Assembly: GCF_042477335.2 (NCBI RefSeq)
Contig: NC_091245.1
Location: 87,334,501-87,398,500 of the forward strand
Reading direction: 5' to 3'
From: Ovis canadensis
Lineage: Eukaryota > Chordata > Mammalia > Artiodactyla > Bovidae
Length of the DNA stretch: 64,000 bases
Shown: one piece after another, positions 45,046-55,486 of the stretch
Numbering within the stretch: the first letter of the stretch is position 1
How the letters are laid out: each line of letters begins with the position of its first letter
Position numbers and translations under genes: made by a program
The notes under the pieces: generated by a model
Database searches by the model: none
What the model was told of the DNA's origin: nothing
Seen by the model: the letters and a program-made list of their open reading frames with translations, nothing else

Positions 45046-48000
45046 GTGAGTGAAGCTCCCCTAGAGTCTGAAGACCCCATCCCTGTCTCCCCTCCCCCAC
45101 TCCGGGCCCCCGCCAGCAGAGGGGAGCTGCCGACGGGAGCCGCCGTCCGGCTCCCCGGCCCCCCAAACAAAGGACCCGCCGGGTCCTAGTGCCCGCCTTC
45201 TCCACCACCTTCGCGCCTCCGGGTCCTAGCGCCGGCTCTCCGCCAGCAGCCCACCCTGCCCACCTCTGTCTCTGCCGTCGCCCAATACCTGCCCCTACAT
45301 CTGCTTTCCTTTATGTTTCTTCTTGCCTGCTGTCCTCCAGCTTCCGCCCCTCCTGCACCTGCCTCGGGCTTTCCCCATCCGCAACAGTCCTCTCCACGTG
45401 TTTCCCACGCACCCCACTTCTGTGCCCCCCTCCCAACCCCCCTTGTTCCATCGCCTTCTGCCCCACACCTTCTGCTCCTTTTCGGCTTTGCCTGTCGACT
45501 GCAGTGCCACTGGACCCCCGCCTCCTCCGCATTAGTTCATCGGTCCATCCATCTATCCATCCTCCCTTCCTCCCTCCTTCTGTCCATCCATCCATGCCTC
45601 CAACCCCCCCGTCCTTTCCCGGGCCTCTTGCCTTACCTCCCGGGCTCTCTCCCCTGACAGCCACCTTCTCTAGGCCCCTGAGTGCTTTTGGTGGAGCGGG
45701 CTGACAGCCCCTTTCCTGATCTTTGTCTCCTGGGCCCCAGGGGGCATCTGGCCTCGTGGCCTTTGGGGTGACAGCAGGCATCACGCCCCTGAAGAAGTTT
45801 GCAAGTGAGAAGAGGTGGAGGAGGAGACCACATGGAGCCGTCTCTGATGACACTTGTTCTCCTCTGAGACATCCAACTCCCAGCTCAGTTCTGTCCATCA
45901 CTGCATTTTAACGGACTTCAGAGTGGGGGCTGCCCCTTGTCTCTTGCATACCTAACCCACCCCCCCCTCCACATCTGGAGATTATATAAGACTGTCAGTA
46001 TTCTCATTCTAGAAAGGCGCAAGTCTGTTAGTAGGTGTCAGAAGCAGACCTAAGTGGGAGCCTCAGGCCACCCTAGAACTGCCCCATGCTGGGTGGGCAA
46101 GGATGGGGCCATTGTCAGGGTCTGGGTGCATTGAGAACCGGAAATGGAATCAGACGGGTTTGGTGACTCAGAATTGATTTTTTTTTTCCAAGGGACAGGG
46201 AGGGGGCGTAGAGGAGGGAGGGGAGAGCAGTGAGGTAGGGGGATGGGGAAAGAGCTGCTTTGCATAGCTAAGATGTTTTTGTCATCAACCCAGAAACTGA
46301 GGTACAAGGGCAACCCTTGCCCAAACCCCCTTAAGAGGAAGAGGGTTTGCGAAGCTGACCAAGGGGACTTTGAAGATGCTGAAGGGCCCCAAGATAGCAG
46401 TTTCTCTGCTCTACGGCCATCCTGTCAGTGCAGGACCTGAGCAACTGGGTGTAACTTTCACAATGCCATGGCAACCCAAGTGAAACAAAATTGAGGTTGG
46501 GGACCTGGGAGAGTATCTGTTTGGGATACCACAGAAAAGCAGAAAGAACACATCTGAGAAATCTCAAGAAGGGCCTCAGGGATCTGAAGGAAAATAAGTG
46601 AAGGACTGTTCCCCATTTACATGGGGAAGCAGGCCCAGAAAAGAGACAAGTACCCACAGTCACCCAACTAGTCAGCGATGGGATCCTGAACTGCACCTTG
46701 GAGTAAAGGAACCAAACGAAAGGATCCTCTTGATGAAGCCAGCTTATTCCAGAGGTAGCAGGTGAAGAAAGAATGACCACTTGAGAAAGATCCACTGAGT
46801 GGTTCTCTGGGTGGTCCTGAGCACCGGGTGCTTGTCAAGAGGCAGAGGCTTCCTCCTGCTTGGCCACAGCACCTGGTCGGGTTGGAGATGGGCGTCTGGG
46901 ATGGGAGTGGTCCTTCTGAGCTGTGTTTCTCCTTCAGGGACTGAGTTGGAGGAGAGTAACAAAAACCTGAAGAAGTTGGATGCCATGACCCTCATTAAAG
47001 AAGGTGGGAGTCGGCACACATTAGGGCTGGGGCCCAGGGCAGACAGGACCACCTTTCCTTCTTCCACCACCACCCAGGAGGTGGCTGCAGCTGGTGAAGC
47101 AGCCAGTCTGGCCATTCTCACTTTGATAGGTCTGAGTCAGCCTCTTCCTCTGGTTCCTGTGACTTACTGAGGGAGATCCTAATCATTGGTGTTTGGTGCT
47201 CTCACCTGAAAGCCTCGGAGAAGGCGATGGCACCCCATTCCATGGGGAAAATCCCATGGACGGAGGAGCCTAGTGGGCTGCAGTCCATGGGGTTCCTAAG
47301 AGTCGGACACGATTGAGTGGCTTCACTTTCACTTTTCACTTCCATGCATTGGAGAAGGAAATGGCAACCCACTCCAGTGTTCTTGCCTGGAGAATCCCAG
47401 GGACAGGGGAGCCTGGTGGGCTGCCATCTATGGGGTTGCAGAGTCGGACGCAAGTGAAGCGACTTAGCAGCAGCAGCACCTGAAAGCCTGCATTCTTAGG
47501 GATTGGTTAGATTGAACTCTGGAAGCATCCATCATAAAGCCTGTTATATCAGCTGGGAGGGGAAGTGTCATCTGAGTGGTGGGTGGGTCTGTGCTCTGAT
47601 CTTACCGGGAAACCCTGGTATCCCCAGCCCCAGTGATAAGGGCTTCTGTCGTTGCAGACATGTCCATCTTCGGGCACTGCCCTGCCCATGACGACTTCTA
47701 TTTGGTTGTATGTAACCATTGCAGCCAAGTGGTGAAGCCTCAAGCTTTCCAGAAGCACTGCGGTGAGGGGAGCCCTAGGGAGGAGATAGAGGGAACAGGG
47801 GAAGGTGGAACTTGGAACTCGGAGGACAGGGCTAGTTGGGAGGTCACGTGGGTAATGGAGGGAGGCTTTGTGAATAGGAAGGTGGGGTGGGGTGGAACTT
47901 CAGACATTGTGGTTGGTTGGGATTATTGTTTAAGCAAACTTCTAGCATCTGGTGGAGTAAAGTTTCTAGCATCTGGGAAGAGCTAAGAGGTTCAGGAAGC

Positions 48001-51000
48001 AGAGTCCTAGAATTTTCAGTCTTGAAGGTGCAGATTCAAAGGGGAAGGAGGCAAATCTAAAACCTAACATTCGGAAACTGCAGATTCTCTATCATAAATC
48101 TGTGAGCAGGGTTAGGAGGATGGGGCAGGAGGCAGTTAACATCACTCACCTCGATTGCTCTCTCCACCTCCTGCCACAGAAAGAAGACATGGGCCCCTCA
48201 GCAAGCTCTACACCCGGGCCCCACCTCCACCTCCAGCCCCTGCCAGCTCTCAGAAATGCCATGTGGTGAATGGGCAGGGCCCTGCTTGTAGGGCCCCAGG
48301 TTCTACCAAAACCTCCTCCAGGGAGAAGGGCCAGGGGTCTCGCAGCCGTGGCCACCAGCCTCCTGAGAAGACCCAGAAGGACAACCTCTGGTAAGGAAAG
48401 GCTGGAGACTCCCTGAAGCAAGCCCTGACCACACAGCCCAAGGAGGGGTTGACACAAGTGGAAGCAGCCATGGGGCGATGGGCACTGCTCGTGGTGGGAG
48501 GGAGCCAGCTCTCTCTGCAGCTCCCTTCCACTTGCTCCAGGGAACATGGGATTCCCTTGTCTTGAGTTCTGCACCCCTGCAGGAGCCCACCCAAATTCTG
48601 GGAAAGGAGATGGTCCTGGGCTAGAATCCGGGGCCCAGACCCAGCCTCCCTACCTCCTAGCCCACACCATCTCTCCACGTATAGCCTTTTCGTGCCTGTG
48701 GTGAATCTGGAGAAGATGTCCAGTCTTCCGAAGCCTGATGGACATGGAATCAGGGTGGCCCCGCCCTCTGCTTTCCTCAGCCAGCCAGGTGGCCTCACCA
48801 AGGACTCCCCTGGAAAAAATCCCATGGCATCCCCTTCTAAAGAACTTCCTGGCAGAGAGAGCATCGAGATAGCCCCCAGCGAGGGCCCCAGTCACCGGAC
48901 TGAAGGCAGCCCTTCTGAAAAGGAGCCTGGTGGGGCCAAGCTGCCCCCTAAAACCCACCGGAAGATGGCTCGTGAGTAGTCATGGTCTTGAGGGTCAGGA
49001 AAGTAGAGTGGGGACTCCTTTGGACAGCTTTGTCCTTGGGTCTGATGGAGAGGGGGTCAGTGGAGAGGGGGCTTGGCCATCACAGATTGCTGGGGTACAG
49101 GGACCCCTGGTCATCCCTTGACGTGGGCACTCACTTGACCTGCTTGCTCTCTTGGAAGATTCTCTTCAGTCCAGCTGTCTTGATTAAGGCTATGGGAGTC
49201 TGTGCCCAAGTAGGGGAAGGTACTGTTCCTCACACTGGGCTATGGACCTTTATCTTTTTTCTCACCTAGATCCAGGGCACCAGAAACCTCCCATAGCTGG
49301 TTTCCCTGGCATTCCAGATGCCTGTGGCTGCTCCTCTTTCTTGGTATATGTTGCTCTTTTGGGGGCTTGGAGGCCCCCAAAGGATTCTTGGGCTGGTAAT
49401 GGGGATGGGATGGTTCTTACACCCAGCAGAGAGCTGCTGATTCCCAGAGGAGTTTGTCTGGAAGGCTACAGCCGCAGACTTGAGAGCCAGAGGCTTTCCT
49501 GCCTTAGGCCCAGCTCTTCCCAGGCCTTTGGCATGGAGATGCCAGACCTTCCCCTGGGCCTCCTCTAAGTGGCTGTGGGGTTCATGGGACCTGCTTTCCC
49601 CACAGGGAAGGAGTGCGACCTCAACAGGCAGTGTGGGGTAATAAATCCAGAGACCAAAAAGATCTGTACCCGCCTTCTCACTTGCAAGGTAAGCTCTACT
49701 CCCTCTGCCTGGTGAGGGAGAACGCGGGCCCTGGGAAGGGAGAGGAAGTGCGATCTTATCCAAGGTCCAACTCAAGGGATAGGGATTAAGCCCAGACCAG
49801 GGATGGGGAGAAGGGGCTGCCCCAGTGGGCCCAAGGTAGGGACAGCAGGCAGGGGGGTGGCTCCCAGATCCCCCCCCAGTCTCTCTGCTTGCCTAAGCCG
49901 GAGCACACTGCTGCCCCTTCCCTTGCTCAGCTCACACCCCCTCCCCACCCTCCACCCTGCTGCGTCCTAGATCCACTCGGTACACCAGCGCCGGGAGGTC
50001 CAGGGCCGAGCCAAGGACTTTGACGTGCTGGTGGCGGAGCTGAAGGCCAACTCCCGCAAAGGGGAGTCTCCCAAGGAGAAGAGCCCAGGGCGCAAGGAGG
50101 CAGCTCTAGAGCGCCCCTCCCAGGAGCCCCCCGCCTCAGTCCAACTTGTGGCAGCAGCGGCTGCTCCCAGCGGCGCCTTCTCTGCTCGTGCCAAGCCGAC
50201 CTATCCCTACTGTGCACTGCCCAGGTAGGTCCCGGAGCCAGCACCCATCTGACCTGGGGACGCTTGGCCCCAAACCGCCAGGGACCCCTGGAGACAGGCC
50301 CGGGGGTGTCCTGGAAGATGCTGCTCACTCCACCCTGACGTGGTGGGGGGAGCCCTGGCAGTGGTGGGGAAGCAGGTGATTCCCCCACTGCTATCCTGGC
50401 AACTGCAATGCCCCTGCCTCTCTGTAGCGATCCAACACCCAGGATAAAAACACTCTCCCAGCTGCTCCCACCAGGCGAAAAGTCACTGGGGAGCCAGAAG
50501 GGTCAGGGTCCTGGGTGAGGCAGTTCTTCTGTGTATTTATTCACTGGCCCCTTCGTGTGCAGAGGCTGCGCTGGACCCGGGGGAGAGCCTGCCTTGCCGA
50601 AGGAGACACACACCCATCTCTGCCTGTAACACGAGGGGCAGACACCAAACACAGGCTCAGCTCACAGACAGGCTCACAGGAATATGTGATGCAAGAAAGG
50701 GGTTGAGAAAATTGACTGGGTTGACCTGAGCTGAGTGCAGTTACACTCAGAAGATTTTCTGGAGAAGGCGAATCTGGAGCAGATTTTCCCCCTCAGGAGA
50801 CAGGGCCTGGGAAGTGAAGGGGCAGGGCAGAGAATCCCTTGGGAGCTGTGGCCCCTGATCTTTCCGGCTCTTAACTCTGTGAGCTCTGTTGTCCCCTCCC
50901 TCCCTGGCCCCCTTCCTCTTTGTCTGATGGCCCACAGGGTGTCTGCCCTGGCTTTTTGAGCTTGGTGGGTTCAGGTACAACCCACCCCCGCCCCCGCCCC

Positions 51001-53789
51001 ACTTCCATCACGTTGCCCTCACATCCCCTTTGGCCCTTCCAGGTCCCGGGCTTCCTCTGAGAGTGAGTTGGATGATGAAGGCCCTTGTGGTGGTGATGGG
51101 GATCCAGGCCTGTTCCCCTTCCCCCTGCCCCGGGGTGGGGCCCAGGCCTCCAGCGAGGAGAGTGAGGAGGAGGGGACATCTGATGAGCTCCACCTCCCCA
51201 CTGACTGCCATTATGCAAACCGGCCCCCTCGGCCGCAGGCGGTAAGAACCCAGGAGGGTGGGGGTGAGGGGGCAGCCCTCCTGGCTCAGAGTGTGGGAAG
51301 GAGGTCCGATTCTGTGTGAAGGTACTCTCCCTGTATTTCAGGCACCGGTAACCATGTACCTTCCTTCTGCCTCCAGTTCTGCACCTTTGGGAGCCGGCTG
51401 GTGAGTCCAGGATGCTACGTGTTTAGCCGCCGGCTGGACCGGTTCTGCTCGGCCCTGAGCTCCATGCTGGAACGGCACCTCAGCTCCCACATGTGGAAGT
51501 GAGTCTCTCGGCCCCAGAACTTCCCTCCCTGGGTCCCAGGCACTCGTGGGCTTCAGAAGCCCTAATTCTTCACACACACCTAGAGACGTGGCTTGGCTAT
51601 TGGCCAGGAAACCCCCAAGTAGGATGAAGGGGAAGTGGGGAAACTTGGCGGCCTAGAGCTAGGCTAAGGTCGGGCGTGAATGGCTTGTCTGGGGGTGGAT
51701 CTTAACTCTTACCTGTCACTTCTAGTACCTTTTAGGTAAGTAGGGATAGGGGATGGCTAACCTGAGATTTACAGTGAGATTCTTAAAGCATCTATATATT
51801 AGTACCATCTCTGTCTGTCCCTGGGCCTTCTTCGTGTTCCTCAGTTCCAGCGTCTCCCAGCAGATGGCAGCACTGCCAGGGTTTCTGGGCCATTTCTCCG
51901 TGGGGCGGAAAGGCTGTTGTATATTGGTAGGGATGCCCTCTGGCTTGCTTGACATCACAGTGGGGCTCTCTTTTTGCCGCAGGAAGATCCCACCGGCGGC
52001 TGAGCCTCCATCCCACCTTGTCAGCTCCCTCCCATCTGCTCCCCTGAGTCCATCCCCTATGGGCAGCAGCCCTCGCCTTCCAGGCCCACCCCCCAGACCC
52101 GCCTGCCCTGCCTCTACGCCCCCCACCAAGGACAGCCTTGTCCCCAGCTACCCTGCAGGCTCCCCCAACGTGGCAGCTGCCTGTAGTCAGGCGGAGTGCA
52201 CGGGCGGGAGCCAGGCCATCACCTCACCACTGCCTGCCAACACGCCGTCCCCATCCTTCAGCAAGCTCCCACCTTCCAAGGCCAGCAAGTCGTCCAAAGG
52301 CAAGGACAGGCTTGAGGTGGAGGCTCCTTCTCGGAAGCGAAAGTTATCACCTGGCCCCACCACTTTCAAACGGACTTGCATCCTGGAGCCCACTGGAAAA
52401 GGCAAGCCCTCTGGATGCCGGGGCCTCACAGCCAAGACTAAACCTGCTCTGGGCCTGGGGCTTAATGGGACGGTGGGGCCAAGAGTGAAGAGGGCAGGGC
52501 CTCTGGATTGTCGGGGTTCCCCTCATCAGCCCCCCACGCCAGTCAAGGCCTCTCAGCTGGACAGCCAGGGGGCGGCTGGACACGCGGCCAAGGCCCTGCC
52601 AACCAACTGCCTCTCTGAGGAGGAGGTAGCCAAGAAGCGGAAAAACCTGGCCACTTACTGCCGGCCAGTGAAGGCCAAGCACTGCCAGGTCGGTGCCCCT
52701 GCCGATGCGGCCTGCTCTGTGCGCCGCAAGAAGCCGGGTCCGGCCCTGGCCTTTGAGGAGAAGTGTTCTACACTGCAGGTACCAGCCCAGCTCCCTGAAG
52801 AGTGGGGGCAGGGAAGGGTCAGGATGGATGAGGTTGGCATGCCCAGCAGGAACCTGACAGAAAGAGGTGCCTAAGTAAAACATTTGTGCAGGGAGGGGAA
52901 GACTGGGGAAGTTGAGAGTTCCTGGCCATCTTCTCTAGGGAGAGGTGACCCCAGCTCTGGCTTGGTGGGCCTTCCCCTGTCCCCAGCCCTCTCTCTTGGG
53001 CTAAGGAGATGTTGCCTCTGCCTCTCCCCCTCCCCCCACTTTTGTTTTAATTAAAGGGCCACTTTCTGAATTGGCTGTGGCCCTCACTCCAGGAACTGGA
53101 GCCACCTCTGTTCCCTGAAGGAAAGGAAGTTGGACTCCATGAGCTCTGATAAGAAAGGTTTGGGCAGTGGGGTTGAGCTGGGGTCCCAGAGCTGTGGCCT
53201 AACACGCTGGGTGGGCTGGTCTTGTTCGTTGGTTTTGTGTCCGGGCATTAGGGACTGAAAGGGCAGGGACACCACCCAAGGTCCCCATATGCATGACTGC
53301 CCACCTTGCACATGTATCCACTGCCAGGTTTTCAGGTGTCAGGCAAACTCTCCAGGGTTTCCAGTAAAGCCAGCAGCCAGATTTATTTGCCTCTTTTGAT
53401 GGGAGCCCTGGAGTAGCATTCTCTGAGCTATACATATACGATCTTAGCCAGGAGGGATGAGTTGGGTGGGAAGGGGGGATGCCCTCCTGGTTTAGGCACT
53501 GACCAGATGCATCCCAGCACATTTGGCACCCATATGAGAGTAATAAGTTGACAGTTGCCCAGGGTTTGAGTGTGTTTGAGTCCCCCGCTTGCATGGGTGA
53601 TCTCCAGACTGCCTCTGCTGGGCAGGCATTTATCCTCCCCCGTGCCTAGCTTTACTCAACAGACCAGTAGGAGGATATGGAACCTTAGCTTTTATGGCCC
53701 ACATAGTTCACTAGATAGAAGGACAGGTAGACCCCCTAGCCTGACCCTGTCTCTTGCCTCTTGTCTTCCTGCAGTCAAAAGCCCATTAA
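44919..53789 (+). CDS. ATXN7L2: Ataxin-7-like protein 2, eleven coding exons
   Basis: CDS exons: 44,919-45,045, 46,938-47,003, 47,658-47,762, 48,180-48,390, 48,685-48,971, 49,606-49,688, 49,971-50,224, 51,043-51,241, 51,377-51,498, 51,983-52,778 and 53,775-53,789. Total 2,265 nt, 754 aa; all GT/AG, frame kept. An N-terminal zinc finger lies at residues 83-103 (C83, C86, H98, H103). The SCA7 domain starts about residue 267 and shows the family pattern C275-x10-C286-x5-C292-x2-H295. An acidic Ser/Glu patch sits in exon 8 and a conserved Cys/Arg-rich block ([15 protein letters not shown]) in exon 9. The C-terminal third is Ser/Pro-rich with basic nuclear signals (RKRK, KKRK, RRKK). By family, ataxin-7 proteins (yeast Sgf73) tether the USP22 deubiquitinase module to SAGA, and SCA7 domains bind nucleosomes. 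No polyglutamine tract is present, unlike ATXN7. The first ATG is used; a second in-frame ATG lies 10 codons on (44,949) and is a possible alternative. Confidence 0.97.
45046..46937 (+). other. ATXN7L2: ATXN7L2 intron 1
   Basis: 1.9 kb. The first part is pyrimidine-rich and includes a (CCAT)/(CCTT)-type simple repeat at about 45,540-45,600. Several long frames on both strands (up to 196 codons) are products of this biased sequence, not genes. Confidence 0.85.
45540..45600 (+). repeat. (TCCA)n/(TCCT)n simple repeat
   Basis: Imperfect TCCATCCA and CCTTCCTC units in ATXN7L2 intron 1. Confidence 0.85.
46938..47003 (+). CDS. ATXN7L2: ATXN7L2 coding exon 2
   Basis: 66 nt, reading [21 protein letters not shown]. 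Acceptor CTCCTTCAG, donor GTGGGA, phase 1 on both sides. Confidence 0.93.
47216..47476 (+). mobile_element. Bov-A2 SINE in ATXN7L2 intron 2, 13-bp TSD
   Basis: Complete dimer GGAGAAGGCGATGGCACCC to GACTTAGCAGCAGCAG with a small deletion in the first unit. Flanked by CACCTGAAAGCCT at 47,203-47,215 and 47,477-47,489. It lies about 180 bp upstream of exon 3. Confidence 0.96.
47658..47762 (+). CDS. ATXN7L2: ATXN7L2 coding exon 3
   Basis: Carries the N-terminal zinc finger ([19 protein letters not shown]). Acceptor GTCGTTGCAG, donor GTGAGG. Confidence 0.95.
48180..48390 (+). CDS. ATXN7L2: ATXN7L2 coding exon 4
   Basis: Completes the finger ([11 protein letters not shown]), then a proline-rich linker (APPPPPAPA). 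Acceptor CTGCCACAG, donor GTAAGG. Confidence 0.95.
48685..48971 (+). CDS. ATXN7L2: ATXN7L2 coding exon 5
   Basis: Linker region [20 protein letters not shown] to PPKTHRKMA, leading into the SCA7 domain. Acceptor CGTATAG, donor GTGAGT. Confidence 0.95.
49606..49688 (+). CDS. ATXN7L2: ATXN7L2 coding exon 6 (SCA7 domain)
   Basis: [20 protein letters not shown] region, giving C275, C286 and C292 of the SCA7 zinc site. Acceptor TTCCCCACAG, donor GTAAGC. Confidence 0.96.
49971..50224 (+). CDS. ATXN7L2: ATXN7L2 coding exon 7 (SCA7 domain)
   Basis: Starts [13 protein letters not shown], supplying H295 and the basic helix of SCA7, then [13 protein letters not shown]. Acceptor TGCGTCCTAG, donor GTAGGT. 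Confidence 0.96.
51043..51241 (+). CDS. ATXN7L2: ATXN7L2 coding exon 8
   Basis: Acidic, phosphorylatable Ser/Glu-rich region ([23 protein letters not shown]). Acceptor CCCTTCCAG, donor GTAAGA. Confidence 0.95.
51377..51498 (+). CDS. ATXN7L2: ATXN7L2 coding exon 9
   Basis: A conserved ataxin-7 family block, [19 protein letters not shown] to [10 protein letters not shown]. Acceptor TGCCTCCAG, donor GTGAGT. Confidence 0.95.
51983..52778 (+). CDS. ATXN7L2: ATXN7L2 coding exon 10
   Basis: The largest exon (796 nt), Ser/Pro/Lys-rich with several basic clusters, ending FEEKCSTLQ. Acceptor TTTTTGCCGCAG, donor GTACCA (a weak donor). Reading through the donor stays open to a stop at 52,872. Confidence 0.95.
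53050..53055 (+). promoter_or_regulatory. ATXN7L2: Candidate intronic polyadenylation signal (ATXN7L2)
   Basis: ATTAAA in intron 10 (GTTTTAATTAAAGGGCC), downstream of a read-through stop at 52,872. It could end a transcript that does not splice to exon 11. Confidence 0.4.
53775..53789 (+). CDS. ATXN7L2: ATXN7L2 coding exon 11 (last, five codons)
   Basis: Codes only SKAH and the TAA stop after the acceptor TCTTCCTGCAG, then the 3' UTR. SKAH is the known family C-terminus, which supports the join. Confidence 0.9.
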   Translation, partial: SKAH

Positions 53790-53995
53790 CGAGAAAGTGC
53801 CTGCCCACTGCAATGGAGCCGCCAGCACCTCCTCCCCTCCAGATCCGGGCCCCAGGCTGCTGCCGCTTTTTATAACTTTATATTATTTTTTTTAAGAAAA
53901 AAAAAAAAACCTCTTTAAAATACCTCAAGACTGTCTTCCTGTTCTGTTGCTGCTAAGAAAATATAAAAACAGAAACATAGGAAGGAAAGAAGTGT

Positions 53996-54001
53996 AATAA
54001 A
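53996..54001 (+). promoter_or_regulatory. ATXN7L2: Polyadenylation signal (ATXN7L2)
   Basis: AATAAA (GTGTAATAAAATGAGTGTCC) about 210 nt after the exon 11 stop. An A-rich run at 53,896-53,909 precedes it. Confidence 0.75.
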
Positions 54002-54019
54002 ATGAGTGTCCTTACTGTC

Positions 54020-55100
54020 CCCAGCTACACCCCAGGAGGCTGACCTGATAGGCAGCCAGCCTCCAGCTCCTATCACTTGCCTGCAAAAGAATCTCTTATG
54101 CTCATATGCTTTTGTACTTTTAGTCTCTGGAAATGGCTAGGGGTTGTGTCACTGGGGGAGTCTTAGGATGAGGAGGCATGTGGCTCCTAGTGAGCAAGGG
54201 GACTACTGTCCTATTGGGGAAGGAAACTTGATGGGGAGGGGAGCCACACCTCTGGGTCTACTCTTGGATCTTCACCTTGAAGTTCTAGGGGAATCAGCCT
54301 GTGGCCCTATTCTGGTCTTCCAGCAACCTGGCGCCTGCATCCTGTCTGAATTACTGCCTCAGTTTCTTCAGCTCCTCCTGCCTCCTCCTAGTAGCCTCAT
54401 TTTCTCAACCACTGGAGCTGAAGTGGAGTTGGTAATTGCTCTCAGGATGCTCCTGATTCCTGTGGGACTGCCTGTTGTGGTCTCTCGCCCCATGGCCTGT
54501 GGGTTTACCCTTAAGGAAGGGGTGCAGCCTATCCCAGGGAGGCCTCCTTAAGTGGAAGCACACCTTTTCTGGAGGCAGAAAGGGAAAAGGTAAGACCACT
54601 TACAGAATTCCCCTTGGTGTGGGAGGCAGCCAGCGTGTGGGAGGTTCTAGTCCCTCAGGATCACCTGGCTCCCCAGGGCTGAGCAGATGGTGTGCAGGCG
54701 GCAAGGGCTGGGAGTGCCCTAGATTTTCAATTTGTCTCACTGGGGACAACAGCTACTGTGCAGATAGGGGGCATGACTGTTGGGTGTCCCTCTTTTGGTC
54801 CTCAAACCCTAATTCACCAGGCACGGGGCACTAGTTTTTAGCTTTATCCGTTCGTTTTCAGTCTCCTTGCTTGTAGGCAGAAGGGACTCTAACTCCCTTA
54901 ACAAGACGGAAGGAGGGGTGGTGGGAGAGAGTAGGCAATCAGGGAAATCCAGTATTTTTGGAAAACTGCTCAAAACTGGTTTCACACTCTTGGTTCTGTG
55001 TACCAGATTTGTGACTTGGGTGAAATCAGTTGTCATGAAAGTAATTTTCACAGGCTATTTGAGACATAAGCCCCATAAGCCCATGTAGACATAAAGATAC
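54020..55100. other. ATXN7L2-CYB561D1 intergenic region
   Basis: About 1.1 kb. No exon or recent repeat recognised. Frames here lack domains. Confidence 0.6.
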
Positions 55101-55119
55101 CAATGAGGTTGGCTGAAGA

Positions 55120-55338
55120 AACAAGGTCGGCCCGGAGCTGTCCACTCGCTTCCTGCCCTCGGGGCTCTCCAGGACCGAGGCTCTTTCCCCGACTCTGCAG
55201 AGGGCGCTGTGGGCGAGCCGCCGCATTGCCGGCGGCGTCCCGGGGAGGAGCCTCTCCCGCATCCGCGGCCGCCTCCGCGATCGCAAACCCGGAAGACTTG
55301 CCCTGGCAGCTGGGAGTGTGCGGCTGCCGGGCGCCGCC
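55120..55338 (+). promoter_or_regulatory. CYB561D1: CYB561D1 CpG-rich promoter and 5' UTR
   Basis: CG-dense and TATA-less up to the ATG. An ETS-type core CCGGAAG lies at 55,289-55,295, 44 bp before the start codon. A run of CGCGGCCGCCTCCGCG is adjacent. Confidence 0.7.
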
Positions 55339-55486
55339 ATGCAGTCTCTGGAGGTAGGTCTGGTTCTCGCTCCGCCGAGGGAGCCGAGACTGACCCGCTG
55401 GCTGCGGAGAGGCAGTGGGATCTTGGCGCATCTGGTCGCCGTGGGCTTCACCATCTTCCTGACTGTGCTGTCCCGGCCAGGAACCA
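55339..55486 (+). CDS. CYB561D1: CYB561D1 coding exon 1
   Basis: Residues 1-49 and one base: cytosolic N-terminus and helix 1 (LAHLVAVGFTIFLTVLS). Donor GTGAGT. Confidence 0.95.

Larger units (their letters stand above)
44740..45260 (+). promoter_or_regulatory. ATXN7L2: ATXN7L2 CpG island promoter
   Basis: CG-dense from about 44,740 through exon 1 and into intron 1 (for example GGCGGCGGCGCCGGGGCGGG at 44,881). No TATA box. The 5' UTR is short or starts within the island. Confidence 0.8.

Noticed and set aside
45189-45901. 171- and 196-codon frames in ATXN7L2 intron 1
   Set aside because: Low-complexity pyrimidine-rich sequence gives long frames on both strands; no homology and no splice sites.
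51753-52874. 373-codon open frame treated as a single-exon gene
   Set aside because: It is ATXN7L2 exon 10 plus intron sequence on both sides; the splice model gives the family protein.
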